From assembly GCA_001595385.3 (NCBI GenBank), contig LVEI03000001.1:1517501-1581500 (forward strand): a stretch of 64,000 bases of DNA. Reading direction: 5' to 3'. Numbering within the stretch: position 1 is the first letter of the stretch; each line of letters opens with the position of its first letter. The stretch comes from Deltaproteobacteria bacterium GWC2_55_46 (GTDB lineage: Bacteria; Desulfobacterota; GWC2-55-46). Below the pieces are notes generated by a model. That model did no database searches. It saw only the letters and a program-made list of their open reading frames with translations, and had not been told where the DNA came from. A program made the translations under genes and the position numbers. Shown here in pieces: positions 60,047-64,000 of this stretch.

Positions 60047-60191
60047 ATGGTCGCGAGCGCAGGCTCCGCGGTTTCATGCGGGGCCGAGTGAGCGGAATGC
60101 AATTGAATTCTTTTTCTTCTCATGTCGAAGATTCCATGCGGTTTTTCCGCAGGGAGCTTCAACATGGTCGCGAGCGCAGGCTCCGCGGTTT
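60044..60191. repeat. 31-bp direct repeat pair
   Basis: AACATGGTCGCGAGCGCAGG and eleven further bases occur identically at 60044-60074 and 60161-60191, 117 bp apart. The first copy overlaps the end of the second palindrome (GAAC). No gene is evident in between. Confidence 0.85.
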
Positions 60192-60250
60192 GCAGCAAGG
60201 TAGCTCATTATGTCGCAATCATCTAATCCTGTCCGGGAAAAAGCTCTGAG

Positions 60251-61072
60251 ATGAGACAGAACCTGCTGATACTGATAGATTTCACGAAGAAGCTCTTCAA
60301 GAGCCGGCAGATGCTATGGGCAATGGCCCTGCGCGACATGAAATCCAAGTATATCGGCAGCGTCTTCGGCTTTGCATGGTCTATCTTGAACCCCCTCTCT
60401 CAGGTGCTGGTCTTCGGGGTCGTCTTCGGCCTCATTTTCCAGACAAGGCCAGACCCAATCTACGGCACAGACAGCTTTGTCCTCTATCTCCTTTCCGGCC
60501 TCCTTCCCTGGCAGTTCTTCTCACAGGGGGTCACATCGGCCATGGTCTCTGTCACCACGAACTCTAACCTCGTCAAAAAGGCGGTCGGATTTCCATCCGA
60601 GCTTCTGCCCGTTGTTACCACCATAAGCAGCCTCATAAGCCACGCCATAGGCATGGCCCTTTTTCTTGTCATACTCGTCGCCTTCGAATGGCGCTTGCCC
60701 TTTTACGCGCCTTATCTCCTCGTCTACCTTTTTCTCCTTACGCTCTTTACCATCGGCCTCGGCTGGGTGCTCTCAAGCGTCAGTGTATATCTGAGGGACG
60801 TCCGCCAGGTGATAGACATGGTGATGATGGCATGGTTTTTTTTCACGCCCGTATTCTTTTCGACCGCGAACATACAGAACGGGCTGCTCCTTACGATACT
60901 CAAGCTGAACCCGATGTACTACGTGATAGAAGGGTACAGGCTTACCCTTCTTGCGGGAAGGCCGCCGGAGGCAACGGGGCTCGCCTATGTCGCCGTTGTT
61001 TCTTTCGTCATGTTCGGCGTTGGCGGCATATTTTTCAGAAGGCTAAAGCCCGGCTTTGCCGAGGCCTTATAG
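60251..61072 (+). CDS. wzm: ABC-2 type polysaccharide exporter permease (Wzm-like)
   Basis: 273 residues with six membrane spans; LWAMALRDMKSKYIGSVFGFAWSILNPL at the N-terminus is typical of O-antigen/teichoic-acid exporter permeases, as is LFTIGLGWVLSSVSVYLRDVRQVI. It partners the ATPase gene 9 bp downstream to flip a lipid-linked glycan across the inner membrane. It is the first gene of the cluster, behind the palindromes and direct repeats. Confidence 0.92.
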   Translation: MRQNLLILIDFTKKLFKSRQMLWAMALRDMKSKYIGSVFGFAWSILNPLSQVLVFGVVFGLIFQTRPDPIYGTDSFVLYLLSGLLPWQFFSQGVTSAMVSVTTNSNLVKKAVGFPSELLPVVTTISSLISHAIGMALFLVILVAFEWRLPFYAPYLLVYLFLLTLFTIGLGWVLSSVSVYLRDVRQVIDMVMMAWFFFTPVFFSTANIQNGLLLTILKLNPMYYVIEGYRLTLLAGRPPEATGLAYVAVVSFVMFGVGGIFFRRLKPGFAEAL

Positions 61073-61081
61073 GGCGCGCGA

Positions 61082-62242
61082 ATGGATATTGCCATCAGTT
61101 TAAAGAACGTGAGCAAGAGCTACCGGATGTACGCCACTCCTGCGGAGAGGCTAAAGGAGCTATTGCATCCCTTTGGCAGGAAATACCACCAGGAGTTCTG
61201 GGCGCTCCGGGATGTGTCGCTTGAAGTCAAAAAAGGGGAGTGCGTCGGAATAATCGGGAAGAACGGGAGCGGAAAATCGACCCTCCTGCAGGTGCTCTGC
61301 GGCATACTCCAGCCCACGAACGGAGAGGTAAAGGTACAGGGCAGGATATCGGCCCTGCTTGAGCTTGGCGCCGGCTTCAATCCGGAGTTTACCGGCAGGG
61401 AGAACGTATACCTGAACGGCGCGCTCATGGGCGTGCAGAGAGAGGAGATGGACGAGCGGTTCGAGCGCATAACCGAGTTCGCCGAGATAGGCCATTTCAT
61501 AGACCAGCCGGTCAAGACTTATTCGAGCGGGATGTATGTAAGGCTGGCCTTCGCCTGCGCGGTGAACGTGGACCCGGATATATTGATAGTAGATGAGGCG
61601 CTGGCCGTGGGCGACATCGGGTTCAGGTCAAAATGCTATCTCAAGTTCAACGAGATCGCGAAAAAATGCGCTGTGGTCATCGTAACCCATGACCTGCCAC
61701 AAGTGAGCAAACTTTGCGACAACGTGCTCGTGCTCAATGGCGGGAATACATATTTTTATGGTGATCCGATTCAGGGTGTCGAGAAATATAATAGCCTGTT
61801 TGGTGAGAAGCAAACTATATTGGCGGGTTCCGGAGAGGCCAAGGTAAGCGATTTGAAATTGCTGGATGAAACGGATAAAGAGGCGAATGTATTTGAATAT
61901 AATGCGCCGCTTCGAATCCAGTTTGATGTGGAGGTCGATGATAAATACGATGAATATATCGTATCCATTACCATTATGGACCAGGGTGGCGCATTGATCG
62001 CGCAATGCCATTCAGAATACAATAAAGTAATTTTGAAGAACGAAGGCGGCAGATGCACATTTAGAGTAGATATCGATAGGTTGCCGCTTAACCCGGCAAA
62101 CTACTTTTTGTCTATCATAATTTTTGACAGTTCGAACAGCAGACACCTTGCGTGGCTTTATGCTGCCAGAGAATTCACGGTAGTGGGAGATTTTCATGGA
62201 GGTGCCGCGATCCAGCTGAGGGGCTCTTGGGAAAAAATGTAG
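61082..62242 (+). CDS. wzt: ABC transporter ATPase with C-terminal glycan-binding domain (Wzt-like)
   Basis: 386 residues. The ATPase domain (1-240) has Walker A GKNGSGKST (59-67), signature YSSGMYVRLAFA and Walker B DILIVDEALAVGD. Residues about 245-386 form a beta-sandwich of the Wzt C-terminal type (NAPLRIQFDVEVDDKYDEY, INxxDSSNSRHLAWLYAAREF-like end) that reads the O-antigen terminus. The DNA of the ATPase half is GC-rich like the genome, while from about 61745 it turns AT-rich and stays so through the next gene. So the specificity domain has a different history. Confidence 0.93.
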   Translation: MDIAISLKNVSKSYRMYATPAERLKELLHPFGRKYHQEFWALRDVSLEVKKGECVGIIGKNGSGKSTLLQVLCGILQPTNGEVKVQGRISALLELGAGFNPEFTGRENVYLNGALMGVQREEMDERFERITEFAEIGHFIDQPVKTYSSGMYVRLAFACAVNVDPDILIVDEALAVGDIGFRSKCYLKFNEIAKKCAVVIVTHDLPQVSKLCDNVLVLNGGNTYFYGDPIQGVEKYNSLFGEKQTILAGSGEAKVSDLKLLDETDKEANVFEYNAPLRIQFDVEVDDKYDEYIVSITIMDQGGALIAQCHSEYNKVILKNEGGRCTFRVDIDRLPLNPANYFLSIIIFDSSNSRHLAWLYAAREFTVVGDFHGGAAIQLRGSWEKM

Positions 62243-62271
62243 TCGCAAGGCTTGCGTGAAAAAAATACGGT

Positions 62272-63207
62272 ATGAGAGATAACGGCGGCAGCCCCGCTAG
62301 CGAAGGTCGAATACTGAGTTGTCCGTTTTGCGGCGGAAAACCCGTATTCGCTTATAATATGGGCGCTTATTGCATCGAAAAATGTTGCGTCTGCAATACG
62401 GGTTTTGCGAACCCGATGCCTGAGAGAGGAATACTGGCCATGTTTTACGATGGGTTCCTTTTCGAGGCAGATATCAGGAATATGCCAGATATTGCCAAAA
62501 ACTCGAGGGAACTATTTTCAGAGCTGAAGCTTGAGAATGGACGTAATCTGGAAATGTTGGATGTCGGAGGAGGCGGCGGGTTTTTCTCTAAATCATTTGA
62601 GAACCTTGGCTACGGGAAAAGCACTTATGTGGACCTCGACGCAAAGGCTTGTGATTTTGCAAGAAACAAATTAGGAGTAAGCAATGTGATCAATGCAGAT
62701 GCTACTCAAGCCGCATTTGATAAAAAATTTGATTTTATAATGTGCCGTCATATTATAGAGCACCTTCTGAATCCGTCAGAATTTGTTTTGAAAATGACAG
62801 GCCTGCTTTCCGAAAAAGGGCTTTTGCTCGTCATGTGCCCTAATGGAGCATCCATTGAGTATTTGGCGTATCCAAGGCTGGGTCTGCTTAACAGAGCGAG
62901 GATAATTAAAGGGTCAAATCCGATCCGTTCAATTGCCCTGCTTAGAAAATTTTTGTTCGGGGACATTCTTCACGGAATCGACCCGCCCAGGCATCTTTGG
63001 GCAATAACTGGCAAAGGCATGGAAATTTTTCTAAAAAGGAATTCCCTGAATTTCAAGATATACACGAAAAAACTTACGGACAAATGTTATTCGCCATATT
63101 ACAAGCCGCGCACCTTTTTCGATAAAAAAATAGCTCCATTTCTGGTCGACAAATTTCTTTCCAGGATTCACGGTGGTACGCATCTTATTTTAGAGATAAG
63201 AAAGTAG
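62272..63207 (+). CDS. Class I SAM methyltransferase with N-terminal zinc-ribbon-like segment
   Basis: 311 residues. N-terminal cysteines CPFCGG … CIEKCCVCNTGF (about 17-45) resemble the zinc-binding start of methyltransferases from polysaccharide clusters. SAM motif I is LEMLDVGGGGGFFSKSF, then YVDLDAKACDFAR, DFIMCRHIIEHLLNP and LLVMCPNG. It may cap or modify the exported glycan; such capping is read by Wzt C-terminal domains. AT-rich, like the end of wzt. A weak ribosome binding site precedes ATG 62272. Confidence 0.82.
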   Translation: MRDNGGSPASEGRILSCPFCGGKPVFAYNMGAYCIEKCCVCNTGFANPMPERGILAMFYDGFLFEADIRNMPDIAKNSRELFSELKLENGRNLEMLDVGGGGGFFSKSFENLGYGKSTYVDLDAKACDFARNKLGVSNVINADATQAAFDKKFDFIMCRHIIEHLLNPSEFVLKMTGLLSEKGLLLVMCPNGASIEYLAYPRLGLLNRARIIKGSNPIRSIALLRKFLFGDILHGIDPPRHLWAITGKGMEIFLKRNSLNFKIYTKKLTDKCYSPYYKPRTFFDKKIAPFLVDKFLSRIHGGTHLILEIRK

Positions 63208-63210
63208 ACC

Positions 63211-64000
63211 GTGGGTAGACCATCACAGACGATCGACATTGTTTTACAGAACAACCTGTGCATAGGCTGCGGCTTATGCGCAGCAGCCTGCCCACATAAT
63301 ACAATCAAAATGGGCTGGCACTCAAAAAGAACCTGGCAGCCGGCTCTTGACAAATCGAAATGTACAAAATGCGGACTTTGCTACGAAGTGTGCCCTCATT
63401 CGCCTGAATGCATAATAGAATATTCGCAAGCCGCGGCAGAAAGCGGGCGCAAATTCGGGCTGCCGCATGGTGCCGACTATTTCATAAGCTACGATATGGA
63501 TGAAAGCAAAAGGATTCTAAGCGCTTCCGGCGGAGCCCTTAGCGTCCTCCTGGGACATCTGCTTGAATCGGGCGTCATCGACGGTGTAGTCGCTTCCGTT
63601 CCGCTGTTCACCGAAATCGGGAAACCGCATTACCAGGTGCAGATCTTTCATTCAAAACAGGAGCTGGAAACCGGAAGAAGTTCTCATTATCACCCCCTGA
63701 ACTATGATGCGGCGATACGGGAGCTTTCCGGGATGAAAGGAAGTTTCGCCATACTCGGCGTGCCATGCATTGTGAGGGGGCTCAAGCGCCTGCCCCAGAA
63801 GATCAGGCAAAAAATCAGGTTTACCATTGCTTTGTGCTGCAGCCATAATGTCACGGGAGCGTTCATCGATTGCCTCGCAGCAAAAGAGGGTATCGGAAAG
63901 AATGAACCCTTTCAGGCCAACTTAAGAGAAAAAAAGGGGATTCCCGACGCAAACAATTTCAACACCTACTTTTGCCTCGAGCAAAGGGAAATTCGCAGAA
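63211..64000 (+). CDS. FrhB-type (F420 hydrogenase/dehydrogenase beta) iron-sulfur protein, 3' truncated by window
   Basis: A frame from GTG 63211 stays open to the window end (263 codons). The N-terminus holds two [4Fe-4S] motifs, CIGCGLCAAACP (with CPHNTIKM) and CTKCGLCYEVCP. It continues SASGGALSVLLGHLLESGVI and FAILGVPCIVRGLKRLP, the hallmarks of the FrhB_FdhB N and C domains. In polysaccharide clusters such proteins are usually neighbours of pyruvyltransferase genes and are thought to be oxidoreductases. It starts 3 bp after the methyltransferase stop. Confidence 0.85.
   Translation, partial: MGRPSQTIDIVLQNNLCIGCGLCAAACPHNTIKMGWHSKRTWQPALDKSKCTKCGLCYEVCPHSPECIIEYSQAAAESGRKFGLPHGADYFISYDMDESKRILSASGGALSVLLGHLLESGVIDGVVASVPLFTEIGKPHYQVQIFHSKQELETGRSSHYHPLNYDAAIRELSGMKGSFAILGVPCIVRGLKRLPQKIRQKIRFTIALCCSHNVTGAFIDCLAAKEGIGKNEPFQANLREKKGIPDANNFNTYFCLEQREIRR

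Noticed and set aside
60004-60249. 81-codon ORF upstream of wzm
   Set aside because: It is built from a palindrome and the two 31-bp direct repeats (HGRERRLRG appears twice for that reason); not a natural protein.

Overview
The window is GC-rich bacterial chromosome, almost certainly around the replication origin. dnaA and dnaN sit at 17.3-20.0 kb next to the rpmH-rnpA-yidD-yidC-mnmE block, with clusters of DnaA-box-like sites on both sides of dnaA. The gene set is that of a Gram-negative with an outer membrane: a porin-like barrel end, lipoprotein, GlnE, DUF1844, DUF4388-like and Wzm/Wzt O-antigen export. It also carries many short palindromic repeats of the kind common in Desulfobacterota/'Deltaproteobacteria' and Nitrospirota. 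I cannot fix the phylum from sequence alone. A ubiC-ubiA-ubiD-ubiG operon with a separate ubiX, plus msrA/msrB, suggests a benzoquinone respiratory chain and exposure to oxygen.

Layout. 0-6 kb: a porin-like tail, a gene remnant under a near-perfect promoter, a CI-like repressor, the ubiCADG operon and an M23 peptidase. 6-13 kb: PAP2 phosphatase, pyrF, pyrE, a MerR-type/kamA/small-protein operon, an FmdE-like protein, fructose bisphosphatase and a secreted metal-binding-like protein. 13-27 kb, all on the minus strand: mnmE-yidC-yidD-rnpA-rpmH-dnaN-dnaA, glutamate dehydrogenase, a multidomain DUF4388/TPR/AAA membrane protein and glnE. 27-34 kb, plus strand: a proteostasis block (clpB, hsp20, DUF1844, HtrA), then ubiX, serS and tRNA-Ser(UGA). 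34.8-36.3 kb: an AT-richer accessory insert directly behind that tRNA, holding the decayed 3' end of an adenine-methyltransferase-like gene overlapped by a SIR2-domain gene. 36.5-49.7 kb: a zincin, GT-C membrane glycosyltransferases, a ferritin-like/receiver fusion, a glucan pair (GT4 and debranching enzyme), msrB/msrA, GT2, tRNA-Ser(GCU) and SemiSWEET. 49.8-59 kb: a candidate structured RNA, tRNA-Arg, lipoprotein, sterol-desaturase-like enzyme, a HigBA-type toxin-antitoxin pair between imperfect repeats, PhnA-like, a third GT-C/TPR paralog, polysaccharide deacetylase, tadA and phosphomannomutase/phosphoglucomutase. 59-64 kb: a second CI-like repressor, twin GTTCAT-type palindromes, then the start of an O-antigen/polysaccharide export cluster whose composition turns AT-rich part-way through wzt.

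How the parts fit. UbiX makes the prenyl-FMN that UbiD needs, so 32.6 kb and 3.0 kb belong to one pathway. GDH and GlnE both act at the nitrogen node. ClpB, Hsp20 and HtrA are a protein-quality cluster. Phosphomannomutase, the GT-C and GT2 enzymes and Wzm/Wzt serve surface polysaccharide. Two paralogous CI-type repressors lacking a cleavage domain lie about 58 kb apart, the second just upstream of paired palindromes in front of the export genes.

Most worth following up: the SIR2/methyltransferase remnant at tRNA-Ser, the ferritin-like/receiver fusion, the origin architecture (TAG-repeat, AT-rich block, DnaA boxes, and dnaA-dnaN pointing toward rpmH), the orphan promoter-to-terminator RNA candidate at 49.8-50.0 kb, the CI-like repressor and palindrome pair, the tandem 70-bp repeat that runs into the serS start, and an Hsp20 gene whose ribosome binding site points to a CTG start.
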